Below, in pieces: positions 1 through 10,195 of a stretch of DNA of 64,000 nucleotides. Numbering within the stretch: the stretch's first letter is position 1; each line of letters begins with the position of its first letter. Below the pieces are notes generated by a model. That model saw only the letters and a program-made list of their open reading frames with translations, searched no databases and had not been told where the DNA came from. The DNA is from JASLEW01 sp035544875 (GTDB lineage: Bacteria; Acidobacteriota; Thermoanaerobaculia; Multivoradales; UBA5704): NCBI GenBank assembly GCA_035544875.1, contig DASZZP010000064.1, positions 1 to 64,000 on the forward strand, read 5' to 3'. A program made the translations under genes and the position numbers.

Positions 1-134
1 CGCCAGCGCAGCTGCGGCAGGCAATCGACGGCTTCATCGAGGTCTACAATGAGACCGCCGAGCCTTTCGAGTGGACCAAGGCCGAGGTGCATCCCGTGTC
101 ACCCAAGAGATATATCGCTAACTTGCGCCGGTAA
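1..134 (+). CDS. IS630-family transposase, C-terminal end (partial at window edge)
   Basis: The last 43 codons of a frame running in from the left edge and ending at TAA 132-134. The residues around FIEVYNETAEPFEWTKAEV and the ending AEVHP..KRYIANLRR match the conserved C-terminus of IS630/Tc1-type DDE transposases, just after the catalytic Glu helix. Only the tail is visible, so I cannot say whether the element is intact. No terminal inverted repeat is recognisable in the 130 bases that follow. Confidence 0.7.
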   Translation, partial: PAQLRQAIDGFIEVYNETAEPFEWTKAEVHPVSPKRYIANLRR

Positions 135-265
135 GCACTAGAGCCAACCCGCTCGCGCCAGCGTAATATCAACGAGCCCGAGCCGCGGGCGGCGCTGCCG
201 GTGGCGGCATGGCGGAGGAGATGAGGTGATGGCGGTCGATCCGGGCTGGCCGGCGGGGGGGTGAC

Positions 266-2263
<1,998 letters not shown>

Positions 2264-2373
2264 GCCGAAACCCCTCGGCAATGCCCTGTCTTACCCAGGG
2301 CGCCGCTCCGCAACAGGCGGAAGCTGCGGCCTCCCCACCCTTTGGAGCTATCGAGGGATTCCAGCAGAAGCAG

Positions 2374-3966
2374 TCAGGACAGGGCCCGGAACCACCAGGC
2401 GAACACCTTCTTCACGAACGGCGTGAGCTTGCCGCGCCGCCAGGTGTCGGCGGCCTTCTTCACCACCTCGGATTGGGTGGGGTAGGGGTGGATGACGCTG
2501 GCGATCCGGCCGAGCCCGATGCCATGGGTTACGGCGAGGCAGAGCTCGCCCAGCATGTCGCCGGCGTGCTCGGCCACCAGCGTGGCGCCGAGGATGGCGT
2601 CGCTCCCCTTCTTGAGGTGGAGGCGGAGGAAGCCCTCGTCCGCGCCGTCGAGAATGGCGCGGTCGTTCTCGGCCAGCGGGATGGTCAGAGTGTCGAGCTC
2701 CACCCCCCGCTCCTTGGCCTCCCGCTCGTAGATGCCGACGTGGGCGATCTCCGGGCTGGTGTAGGTGCACCAGGGGACGGTCAGCGCGCTCGCCCGGGAG
2801 CGGCCGAAGAAGAGCGCGTTGCCGATGACGATACGGGCCTGGGCGTCGGCGACGTGGGTGAACTGATAGCGCGAGGCGACGTCGCCGCAGGCGTAGATCC
2901 GCGGGTTGCTGGTTGCCAGGCGATCGTCGACCTCCACACCCTTCGGCGAGTAGCGGACGCCGGCCGCCTCCAGCCCGAGGCCGTCGACGTTGGGGGTCCG
3001 TCCGGCAGCCGCCAGGATCTCGTCCACCGCGACCTCGTGGCGGGCGCCGCCGCGCTCGAACACCAGCACCTTCTCCCTGCCGCCCGCGCGCACCTCGAGA
3101 AGCTTCCCGCCGAGCTCCAGGCGCACGCCGTCGCGGACCATCGCCGCCTGCACCAGGGCCGCGGCGTCGGCGTCCTCGCGGCCGAGGACGTGCTTCCCGC
3201 GATCGAGCAGCGTGACCTCGCTGCCAAAACGGGCAAAGGCCTGGGCCATCTCGCAGCCGATCGGGCCGCCGCCGATGACCGCCAGGCGACGCGGCAGCTC
3301 GGTCAGGTTGAAGATCGTCTCGTTGGTGCGGTAGCCGGCCTCGGCAAGCCCTGGGACCGGCGGCGACGAAGCGCGCGCGCCGGCCGCGATCACCGCCCTG
3401 CGGAACCGCAGGCGCTTGCCGCCGACCTCGACGGCATCGGCGGCGACGAAGCGGCCGTCGCCCAGGAAGACGTCGATGCCGAGATCGCGGAAGCGCGCCG
3501 CGCTGTCGTGCGGGCTGATGCCGGCCCGCAGCCGGCGCATCCGCGCCATCGCGGCGCCGAAGTCCTGGGCGCCGGCGGCGGCCGGGCCGCCGAAGCGGCT
3601 GCTCGCCTCGCGCGCGTCCTGCCAGGCGCGGGCGGCTCGGATGACCCCCTTGGAGGGCACGCAGCCGACGTTGAGGCAGTCGCCGCCCATCAAGTAGCGC
3701 TCGATCAGGGCGACCCGGGCGCCGAGGCCGGCCGCGCCCGCCGCCGACACCAGCCCGGCGGTGCCGGCGCCGACCACCACCAGGTGATAGCGCGGCGCGG
3801 GCTCCGGGTTGGTCCAGCCCGCCGGATGGACGTTGTCGAGCAGCTTGCGGTTGTGCTCGTCGAGCGGTTCGACCGGGAAGTGGCCGGCGCCTGCGCCGCC
3901 CACCGAGCTCGTGGCGGTCGTGGCGCTCGTCGCAGACGTGGCAGAGGTCGTGGAGGTCGCGGTCAT
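2374..3966 (-). CDS. Mercuric reductase-like class I pyridine nucleotide-disulfide oxidoreductase
   Basis: 530-residue flavoprotein. FAD-binding GAGTAG is at residues 66-71, the redox-active pair is Cys97 and Cys102 (CLNVGC), the NAD(P)-binding glycine motif VIGGGPIGCE sits mid-protein, and there is a C-terminal dimerisation domain. The N-terminus (residues 2-22) is a Thr/Ser/Ala repeat of no known role. The C-terminal cysteine pair that binds Hg(II) in true MerA is absent and there is no HMA domain, so mercury reduction is unlikely. Its start overlaps the stop of the upstream TVP38 gene by ATGA, so the two are translationally coupled. This pairing is known for a group of membrane-linked MerA-like oxidoreductases. 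The substrate is unknown. Confidence 0.88.
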   Translation of the reverse strand: MTATSTTSATSATSATTATSSVGGAGAGHFPVEPLDEHNRKLLDNVHPAGWTNPEPAPRYHLVVVGAGTAGLVSAAGAAGLGARVALIERYLMGGDCLNVGCVPSKGVIRAARAWQDAREASSRFGGPAAAGAQDFGAAMARMRRLRAGISPHDSAARFRDLGIDVFLGDGRFVAADAVEVGGKRLRFRRAVIAAGARASSPPVPGLAEAGYRTNETIFNLTELPRRLAVIGGGPIGCEMAQAFARFGSEVTLLDRGKHVLGREDADAAALVQAAMVRDGVRLELGGKLLEVRAGGREKVLVFERGGARHEVAVDEILAAAGRTPNVDGLGLEAAGVRYSPKGVEVDDRLATSNPRIYACGDVASRYQFTHVADAQARIVIGNALFFGRSRASALTVPWCTYTSPEIAHVGIYEREAKERGVELDTLTIPLAENDRAILDGADEGFLRLHLKKGSDAILGATLVAEHAGDMLGELCLAVTHGIGLGRIASVIHPYPTQSEVVKKAADTWRRGKLTPFVKKVFAWWFRALS

Positions 3967-4796
3967 GACAGGTCTCCGGTCGGGGAGGAGGCGGCGCCCG
4001 GAGGAGCCGGCCGTCCCGGCCGTCCCGCGGCGGGCTCGCCCAGCTCGCGGCGCAGCGCCCGGCTGGCCACCCGGGTGACCAGCGTGGTGGCGATGATGGT
4101 GGCGACCAGGCCGCCGACCAGGATCCAGGTGCTCTTGCCGCCGCTCTTGCCGGCGGCGAAGGCGCTCGCCAGGTCCTTGGCGGCGCTGCCGAAGTAGACG
4201 TAGAGCAGTGTGCCGGGGAGCATGGCGATGGAGGCGGCGAAGTAGCTCAGGAAGGGAACCTGGGTCAAACCCAGCGCGTAGTTGAGCAGATTGAACGGGA
4301 AGAGCGGCGCCAGGCGCAGCAGCGCCACGATCTTGAATCCTTCCTTGCCTACCGCGCGGTCGATGGCGGCGAAACGCTGATTGCCGGCGATCTTGCGCTC
4401 GATCACCCGGCGCGCCAGGTAGCGCGCCACCAGGAACGCAAGGGACGCGCCGAGGGTGGCCCCGATGAGCGTGTAGGCCGTGCCCGCGGCCAGCCCGAAC
4501 AGCGCGCCGGCGGCCAGGGTCAAGAGCGCTCCCGGTGCGAAGGCAACGGTGGCCACGGCATAGCCGGCGATGAAGACGACCGGGCCCCAGAAGCCGAGCC
4601 CCTGCACCCAGCCGGCGAACTGCCTGAGAGGTCCGGCGAGCGAGCTGCCGCCCTTGATCAGGGCGGCAACCACCGCTACGGCGATCACCAGGTAGAGGAG
4701 CAGCCGGCCCCAGGAGCGCCCAGCGGGAGCAGAGGCGGGCGACTCGCCAGGCCCCGGCTGGCCGGCGGCGGCTTGCGGTTCAGACGTAGCGGCCAT
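3963..4796 (-). CDS. TVP38/TMEM64 family (DedA-like, SNARE-associated) membrane protein
   Basis: 277 residues with an N-terminal hydrophobic segment (about 30-48) and a VTT/SNARE-associated domain: re-entrant and membrane segments around FWGPVVFIAGYAVATVAF and APGALLTLAAGALFG, then the FPFNLLNYALGLT motif typical of TVP38 proteins. The C-terminus is Pro/Gly/Ala rich and cytoplasmic. The family includes lipid scramblases and small-solute transporters of the inner membrane. First gene of a two-gene minus-strand operon with the flavoprotein; the shared ATGA suggests the flavoprotein works with or at this membrane protein. Confidence 0.9.
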   Translation of the reverse strand: MAATSEPQAAAGQPGPGESPASAPAGRSWGRLLLYLVIAVAVVAALIKGGSSLAGPLRQFAGWVQGLGFWGPVVFIAGYAVATVAFAPGALLTLAAGALFGLAAGTAYTLIGATLGASLAFLVARYLARRVIERKIAGNQRFAAIDRAVGKEGFKIVALLRLAPLFPFNLLNYALGLTQVPFLSYFAASIAMLPGTLLYVYFGSAAKDLASAFAAGKSGGKSTWILVGGLVATIIATTLVTRVASRALRRELGEPAAGRPGRPAPPGAASSPTGDLS

Positions 4797-4956
4797 GGCG
4801 GGTCCCCTCCTCGGCGATTCAATCCTCGACCGGCTTTCGTGAGACAGCTACGTGTCCCCTGCGGTTCCGGATCTCCGGGACCCCCCTCGGAAGCTCGCTA
4901 GCCGGCGGCCAAGTAGGCATCATAGCTGACTCTGCGGCGATTCGTGAGGCTCTGTA

Positions 4957-4977
4957 GTGCAACCAGAAATGTGCAAC
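4957..4977. repeat. Direct repeat GTGCAAC x2 upstream of glnA
   Basis: GTGCAAC occurs at 4957-4963 and 4971-4977, a spacing of 14 bases. It lies about 40-60 bases upstream of the glnA -35 box, in the shared upstream region of glnA and the divergent TVP38 gene. The placement fits an activator or repressor site for nitrogen control, but no known regulator motif (NtrC, TnrA, GlnR) is recognisable. Confidence 0.35.
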
Positions 4978-5014
4978 AAAAGCATATTTCGGTGATCACT
5001 CTGCCTATTTCAGC

Positions 5015-5044
5015 TTGCCTTTGGGCCAGAGTCACCCCTAGAAT
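5015..5044 (+). promoter_or_regulatory. Sigma-70-type promoter of glnA
   Basis: TTGCCT (5015-5020) and TAGAAT (5039-5044) with an 18-base spacer. Predicted transcription start is near 5051, giving a leader of about 24 bases that contains the GGAG ribosome site for the ATG at 5075. This argues against the upstream GTG at 5045 as the start. Confidence 0.5.
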
Positions 5045-5074
5045 GTGCCAAACGTTGGATACACGGAGATCACA

Positions 5075-6403
5075 ATGAAAAGAGATGAAATCCTTGGCGC
5101 CGCCGATCACGAGAACGTCCGTTTCATGCGGCTGCAGTTCACCGACGTGCTCGGCATCATCAAGAATGTCGAGATTCCGCGCAGCCAGTTCGAGAAGGCG
5201 CTCGACGGGCATATCCTCTTCGACGGCTCGTCGATCCAAGGGTTCACCCGCATCGAGGAGTCCGACATGCTATTGGTGCCGGATCCCGCCACCTTCCGCG
5301 TCAACCCCTGGACCAATCCCGACGGCTCGAAGGTGGCGCGCATGATTTGCGACGTCTACCTGCCCGACGGCGCCCCCTTCCCCGGCTGCCCGCGCATGAC
5401 CCTGAAGCGCCAGGTGGAGAAGGCGAAGGCGCTGGGCTACACCATGGTGGCTGGGCCCGAGGCCGAGTTCTTCCTCTTTCAGCGCGACGCCCAGGGCGCG
5501 GTGCGGATCGAGACCCACGACGTCGGCGGCTACTTCGACCTGACGCCGGTCGACCGCGGTGAGGAATGCCGGCGCGACATCGTGATCGTGCTCGAGGCGA
5601 TGGGATTCGAGGTCGAGGCCGCCCACCACGAGGTGGCGCCGGGCCAGCACGAGATCGACTTCAAGTACGCCGACGCGGTGGCCTGCGCCGACAACGTCAC
5701 CACCTTCCGCTTCGTGGTCAAGAAGGTGGCTCAGGACCATGGCCTGCACGCGACTTTCATGCCCAAGCCGATCTTCGGCGTCAACGGCTCGGGTATGCAC
5801 TGCCACCAGAGCCTGCTCGATCAGCAGGGCGAGAATGCCTTCTACGGCCCCAAGGCCGAGTGGCAGCTGTCGAAGGTGGCGCTCGGCTACATCGGCGGCA
5901 TCCTCGATCATGCCATCTCTTTTGCCGCCGTCACCAATCCGTTGGTCAACTCCTACAAGCGCCTGGTGCCGGGCTACGAGGCGCCGGTCAACGTCGCCTG
6001 GTCGGAGAAGAACCGCAGCCCCCTGGTGCGCGTCCCCGCCAAGCGCGGCATGTCGACGCGCTGCGAGGTGCGGATGCCCGACCCCGCCTGCAACCCGTAC
6101 CTCGCCCTCGCAGTGATGCTGGCCTCGGGGCTAGACGGCGTCGAGCGCCACGTCGACCCCGGTCCGCCGGTCAACAAGAACATCTTCACCATGAGCCAGC
6201 GCGAGAAGCGGCGCCTCAAGATCAGCCAGTTGCCGGCCAACCTGAACGAAGCGCTCGACGAGCTCGAGAAGGACCCGGTGGTCTCGGGCGCCCTGGGCGA
6301 CCACATCCTCGACCACTACCTGCGCGCCAAGCGCCAGGAGTGGGCCGACTACATCTCCCACGTCCACCCCTGGGAGCAAGAGCGCTACCTGGCCGAGTAT
6401 TGA
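5075..6403 (+). CDS. glnA: Type I glutamine synthetase (GSI-alpha)
   Basis: 442 residues from the ATG preceded by ACGGAG; the GTG ten codons upstream lies over the predicted transcription start and is rejected. The beta-grasp domain (LFDGSSIQGF near 50-60) and the catalytic domain with AGPEAEFFLF, the HHEVAPGQHEIDFKYA ATP/metal region, NGSGMHCHQS, NPLVNSYKRLVPGYEAP and the RSPLVRVP loop are all present. It forms glutamine from glutamate, ammonia and ATP. The stretch where adenylylated enzymes carry KNLYDLP reads NKNIFTMSQ here, so regulation by adenylyltransferase is unlikely; with the short length this fits the alpha, feedback-inhibited class. Confidence 0.97.
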   Translation: MKRDEILGAADHENVRFMRLQFTDVLGIIKNVEIPRSQFEKALDGHILFDGSSIQGFTRIEESDMLLVPDPATFRVNPWTNPDGSKVARMICDVYLPDGAPFPGCPRMTLKRQVEKAKALGYTMVAGPEAEFFLFQRDAQGAVRIETHDVGGYFDLTPVDRGEECRRDIVIVLEAMGFEVEAAHHEVAPGQHEIDFKYADAVACADNVTTFRFVVKKVAQDHGLHATFMPKPIFGVNGSGMHCHQSLLDQQGENAFYGPKAEWQLSKVALGYIGGILDHAISFAAVTNPLVNSYKRLVPGYEAPVNVAWSEKNRSPLVRVPAKRGMSTRCEVRMPDPACNPYLALAVMLASGLDGVERHVDPGPPVNKNIFTMSQREKRRLKISQLPANLNEALDELEKDPVVSGALGDHILDHYLRAKRQEWADYISHVHPWEQERYLAEY

Positions 6404-6439
6404 TCTCCGCCGCCGGCCGGCGGGGAGGAGTCACGAGGC

Positions 6440-6763
6440 ATGGCCAGCCCCTGGAAGCATCTGCTCGCCGCGGTCCTCCTCGCCGGGTTTCTCGGCGCGC
6501 TGATCCTGGTCGTGGCGTATGCGATCGGCTGCCTCCTCTACCTTGCGCACCAGCCCCACGTGGTGGGGCTCCGGTCCCTGGCGGTGAGGAACAGCGCGAT
6601 CATCTTGCTGGCGCTGGCTCTTGGCTACTGGTCGGCTCGGCGCCTGCACCGCAACCTGCGGTGGGGCTGGCTGTGGATTCTCGCCGCGCCCCTGGCTTTG
6701 CTCTCCGCCAACAGCTCGCGATCGAGCTGGCCGGCGACTCGACGGTCAAGGCCATCTCGATGA
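6440..6763 (+). CDS. Small membrane protein of unknown function
   Basis: 107 residues. Three hydrophobic segments (about 8-33, 50-64 and 74-88) predict an integral inner-membrane protein. The C-terminus (residues 89-107) is Ser/Arg rich with no homology I recognise. The ATG has a GGGGAGGAG sequence about 9 bases upstream and begins 36 bases after the glnA stop, so it may be co-transcribed. Codon use resembles its neighbours. No family recognised; it could be fast-evolving or mispredicted at the C-terminus. Confidence 0.55.
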   Translation: MASPWKHLLAAVLLAGFLGALILVVAYAIGCLLYLAHQPHVVGLRSLAVRNSAIILLALALGYWSARRLHRNLRWGWLWILAAPLALLSANSSRSSWPATRRSRPSR

Positions 6764-6808
6764 GCGAGGAGTAGCGGTCGACAACTCCGGTGGCCAGTAA
6801 GCTAGTCG

Positions 6809-8593
6809 TTAGTCGTCCTCCCCGCTGCCCACCACGATCAGGTGGCCGTTGTTCTCGGTGTAGATCTTGCCGTCCGGGCCGATGGCGAGCGGCGTGTAAG
6901 CGGCGCCGAGCGCGAGCTGCAGGAAGAGCCTCTTGTTCAGCCCTCCTCCCTGGTTGATCGTGTACAGGTTGCCGTCCTCGCTGTTGGCGTAGACCACGCC
7001 GTTGCCGTCGACCGCCGGCGCGTTGATGCACCACTCGAAGCCGTGCGGGTGATCGGAGACGCAGGTGATGTGACCGTTAGCGTCGCGGCTGCAGGAGAGC
7101 GTGTTGGTGTTCTGGAATTTCCACTCGGGGACCAGGTTCTTGCTGAGCTGCGTGATGAAGAAGGCCTCCGGGTTGGCCGGGTCGCTGGCGGTGCGGTCCG
7201 GAGGGCAGATCGTGTCGTCGTTGCAGTAAGAGCCCAGGCCGCTGTAATGGTTGTCCTTCATGACGACGGAGTAAGTGTCGTCGTGGACATAGATCGCCGG
7301 CGTGATATCCCAGCCGAATTGATAGGACGCCAGGAAATCGCCCCGCGGGCTGAACTTCATCATGTGTCCCTGCGCCCAGTTGTAGCGGGCGTAGGTGCCG
7401 AAGAAGATGCTGCCGTCGGGAGCGATCGTCGGCGAGTAGGTGCCGTCCTCGATGACCCGCCCTGCCCCAGGCCGGTTCTGCGCCGGGTCCACGCCGGTGT
7501 GCGCGCCCACCCGGCAGCCGCCGGGCGAGCCGTTGGGCGGCAAGAGCACGTTGCAGCCGTCGTGGAAGCGGTCGCGCAGCGAGGTCTTCCACTTCAGCGT
7601 GAGGTTGGGATTGACCGCCAGCAGATACGACGTCCGGCTGCTGTAGAAGTGCGCGGTGCTGGGGACGTAGATCGTGCCGTCCGGCCCGACGGCGGGCGCC
7701 ACGTTGGTCGCCGCCCGCTGCGAGCCGCACGGAATCTTCGGCGGCACCGCGTCCGGGCTCGGCGGCCACGGCAGCTGGCTGGCCGAGAAGACGCCCAGGC
7801 ACAGGTCGGTGCCGCCCGGCGCTCCCGGCGTCAGCGACGCATAGGTCGCTTTGGACACCTGGCCGTCCTCCGTGACCTTGACCAGCCAGGAGCTCACCAC
7901 ATCCGAGTCCCAGGCGATGCCGTTGCCGCCGGGCACCAGCTTGATCGCGTCGTAGTAGATGTTGCCGTCGGCGTCGGCGGTGATCGGTCCTGTGAGGAAT
8001 ATGTTGGGATCGACGCTCGAGCCAAAGGGCTTGATGTGGGCCACCACCGAGCCGTCGTCCTTGTCGAGCTTGAAGACGCTGCCGCCCGCGCCGGGCACGT
8101 AGATGAGCTCCCCGGCGAGCGCCGCGTGGAAGACCGGCTCCCAGGAGGGACCGTTGAACGGCGGATTCGGGCTGCCGTAGGGCACCGGTTTCCAGTCGCT
8201 CTGGAAAGACCACTTCTGCACCAGCGCGCCGTGTTCCCAGTGCAGCCGCTTTTCGTTCCAGATCTGGGTCTCCCAGGTCGAGATGCTGGTGTAGGTCCCG
8301 GTCTTGAACTCCATGTAGACGTTGTCGTCCTGCACCAGCGGGGCCTGGTAGTGCACCAGCAGGCTGGGAGAGGCCAGCGGGTCGGCCTCCTCCTGGGCGG
8401 TGAAGGGATCGTAGACCAGGTCGGCGAGGATGCGCCGGGCCGACTGGCCGACCGTGGCAACGGCCCCCTGGTGCTGTGAGCTCTGCGCCCACTGCGGCCA
8501 GCTCTGGCCCGCGGCGGCGCCGGGGACGGCGAGCAGGACGGCGAGCGGGACGGCGCACAGGACGGCGAGCTGAGCGAAGAGTCGGGTTCTCAT
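6809..8593 (-). CDS. Secreted PQQ-like beta-propeller protein
   Basis: 594 residues from ATG 8593, preceded by AAAGGAAAT; an in-frame ATG 15 codons upstream would put a charged stretch before the signal peptide. Signal peptide: MRTRLFAQ then a hydrophobic core ending AAAGQS, cleaved near residue 30. The mature protein has repeated blades of the type GELIYVPGAGGSVFKLDKDDGSV, DGTIYVPS, DGSIFFGTYARY and GVVYANSEDGNLYTI, as in quinoprotein/PQQ-like propellers. Cysteine pairs (DLCLGVF, IPCGS, CNDDTICP, FEWCINAP) suggest disulfides in the periplasm or outside. No catalytic dehydrogenase motif is seen, so it is probably a scaffold or binding protein. Confidence 0.8.
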   Translation of the reverse strand: MRTRLFAQLAVLCAVPLAVLLAVPGAAAGQSWPQWAQSSQHQGAVATVGQSARRILADLVYDPFTAQEEADPLASPSLLVHYQAPLVQDDNVYMEFKTGTYTSISTWETQIWNEKRLHWEHGALVQKWSFQSDWKPVPYGSPNPPFNGPSWEPVFHAALAGELIYVPGAGGSVFKLDKDDGSVVAHIKPFGSSVDPNIFLTGPITADADGNIYYDAIKLVPGGNGIAWDSDVVSSWLVKVTEDGQVSKATYASLTPGAPGGTDLCLGVFSASQLPWPPSPDAVPPKIPCGSQRAATNVAPAVGPDGTIYVPSTAHFYSSRTSYLLAVNPNLTLKWKTSLRDRFHDGCNVLLPPNGSPGGCRVGAHTGVDPAQNRPGAGRVIEDGTYSPTIAPDGSIFFGTYARYNWAQGHMMKFSPRGDFLASYQFGWDITPAIYVHDDTYSVVMKDNHYSGLGSYCNDDTICPPDRTASDPANPEAFFITQLSKNLVPEWKFQNTNTLSCSRDANGHITCVSDHPHGFEWCINAPAVDGNGVVYANSEDGNLYTINQGGGLNKRLFLQLALGAAYTPLAIGPDGKIYTENNGHLIVVGSGEDD

Positions 8594-8938
8594 CCTCGAT
8601 TTCCTTTCTTCATGGAGTCGCGAGGCGGGCGAGCGCACGCCCGGCAGGCCGCGAATCGTGGTGGTCGTTCGGCCGCATGAGCGGTCTTACGGGTATCGGC
8701 ATGATTTAAGTGCACGCCATACAGCGAAAGGGGACAGCTCGCTCGCCGAGGCAGATCCCGCCGGTGGCCGGCCGGGTTCGAGATATGCGCATATGCTTAT
8801 TGGACTTGATCGGCTTCAATGGAGAAGATGTCGGCATTGAATCGAGCTGTCGAGGGCCCGAACTGACCTCTGTCGCCCCTGTCGCGAGGAGTGCCTGGCA
8901 GAGGTCTGCCCGTCTTACCCGTACGAGGAGGTCTGTCC
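8594..8938. other. Intergenic region between divergent genes
   Basis: 345 bases with no credible coding sequence. It must hold promoters for the secreted propeller gene (leftward) and the membrane protein gene (rightward). The only marked structure is the perfect 12-base palindrome at 8783-8794. The stretch 8780-8850 is more AT-rich than its surroundings. Confidence 0.6.
8783..8794. promoter_or_regulatory. Perfect palindrome ATATGCGCATAT, candidate operator
   Basis: A 12-base perfect palindrome in the AT-richer middle of a divergent intergenic region, about 145 bases upstream of the membrane-protein start and 190 bases upstream of the propeller start. It suits a dimeric helix-turn-helix repressor. 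No matching second copy was seen in the window. Confidence 0.35.
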
Positions 8939-10132
8939 ATGAACGGCCGCCGCTCGCTCGTCCTCGCCTTGCTGCCCGCCCTGACGATGACTCCGTTTGC
9001 GGCATGGGCGCAGCCGGCGCCGGCGGGCGCCGCGCCGCCGCCGGCCTCGGCGCCCGGCCCGCAGCTGCCGAAGATCACCCGCGTCCTGGTCGGTTCGGCG
9101 ACCGACCTCGGGGTGGATGCGGAGTCGCGCCCCGCCCACCTCGGCGTCTGGCTCACCCTCGATGTCGCCGGGCTCGACCAGCTGGTGGCAAAGGCGCAGG
9201 CGGCGAAAAAACCGCTTCAGCTGTACCTGAACGGCATGCCGCTCACCGGCGTGCCGCCGGTCTACTTGACAACCAACGGCAAGCCGTCCCGGGTCCGCTT
9301 CGCGTTGATCCGCACCGAGGACGCGAAGAACACCTGGTCGGCGCTGCTGGGAAGACCGAGGGCCCAGCGCCGCATCGTCGAGGCGAGCATCGGCCTGACC
9401 GGCTGCAGCGACGGGTGCGCCGACATCACCGACGGCTTCAAGATCCCGTTTTTCGTCATCCGGCCAGTCCGGATGATCTCTTTTCTCGTCCTGCTCGCGG
9501 GCGGACTCTGGGTGGTGAGCTGGCTGGTGCGCACCACGCCGCTCTTGCGTGACAATGGTCCCGGCAGCCCCTGGAGCCTCGGCCGCATCCAGATGGCGTG
9601 GTGGACGCTGATCGTCGTTGCCGCCTTCGTCTTAATCTGGATGGTCAGCGGCGATTACGGGAGCCTGAGCAACTCGGTCCTGGCCCTGATCGGCATCAGC
9701 TCCGGCACCAGCCTGCTCGGCGCGGTCATGGACGACGGCAAGCAGGCGCAGATGAAGCAGGGCAAGGCTCTGGAGGACGAGAAGGCGGGGTTGCAGGCGG
9801 GGAATGCGCAGCCCGCTCCGGATGCCGCCGTTCCCGCCGCCGCCGCTCCCGCCGCCGCGGGCCAGCGGCTGGCCGACATCGAGGCGCAGCTCGCCAAGCT
9901 TCCCAAACCGAAGAAGAGCAAGAGTCTGCTCACCGATATCCTTTCCGACGAGAACGGAGTGAGCTTCCACCGCCTGCAGGTCGTGATCTGGACCCTCGTG
10001 CTGACCCTGATCTTCGTGGTCAGCGTCTACCTCCACCTGGACATGCCGGATTTCGACAACCAGCTGCTCGCGCTGATGGGAATCAGCAACGGCACCTATC
10101 TCGGCTTCAAGCTGCCGGAGAAATCGGCCTGA
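8939..10132 (+). CDS. Unknown envelope protein with a duplicated transmembrane module
   Basis: 397 residues from the ATG preceded by ACGAGGAGG. Signal peptide MNGRRSLVLALLPALTM..AAWAQ, then a Pro/Ala stretch and a periplasmic domain (about 40-165) with a lone CSDGC motif. Membrane segments follow near 180-200, 220-260 and 345-390. The second and third are a tandem duplication: each reads [R/H]xQ..xWTL with a hydrophobic helix, then a short acidic loop (GDYGSLSN or MPDFDN), then LALxGISxGTxLG. A cytoplasmic Lys/Ala-rich linker joins them. No family recognised. The repeated GIS-GT motif could line a pore or dimer interface; that is speculation. Confidence 0.75.
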   Translation: MNGRRSLVLALLPALTMTPFAAWAQPAPAGAAPPPASAPGPQLPKITRVLVGSATDLGVDAESRPAHLGVWLTLDVAGLDQLVAKAQAAKKPLQLYLNGMPLTGVPPVYLTTNGKPSRVRFALIRTEDAKNTWSALLGRPRAQRRIVEASIGLTGCSDGCADITDGFKIPFFVIRPVRMISFLVLLAGGLWVVSWLVRTTPLLRDNGPGSPWSLGRIQMAWWTLIVVAAFVLIWMVSGDYGSLSNSVLALIGISSGTSLLGAVMDDGKQAQMKQGKALEDEKAGLQAGNAQPAPDAAVPAAAAPAAAGQRLADIEAQLAKLPKPKKSKSLLTDILSDENGVSFHRLQVVIWTLVLTLIFVVSVYLHLDMPDFDNQLLALMGISNGTYLGFKLPEKSA

Positions 10133-10195
10133 CCGCGGGCCGGAGTCGGCGCGGCGCCCGATTCGGGTAGGGGAAAGCGGGCGCCGCTCTCCTCC

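Noticed and set aside
2374..3966. True mercuric reductase (merA)
   Set aside because: No C-terminal cysteine pair, no HMA domain and no mer genes nearby.
2281..4197. A 638-codon plus-strand frame antisense to the MerA-like and TVP38 genes
   Set aside because: Composition and lack of motifs mark it as a shadow; the minus-strand genes have complete family signatures and coupled starts.
5045..5074. GTG start for glnA ten codons upstream
   Set aside because: It lies over the predicted transcription start and has no ribosome site; ATG 5075 has ACGGAG and gives the normal GlnA N-terminus.
5015..5075. Sigma-54 promoter for glnA
   Set aside because: No GG-N10-GC pair with correct spacing; the -35/-10 pair explains the region better.
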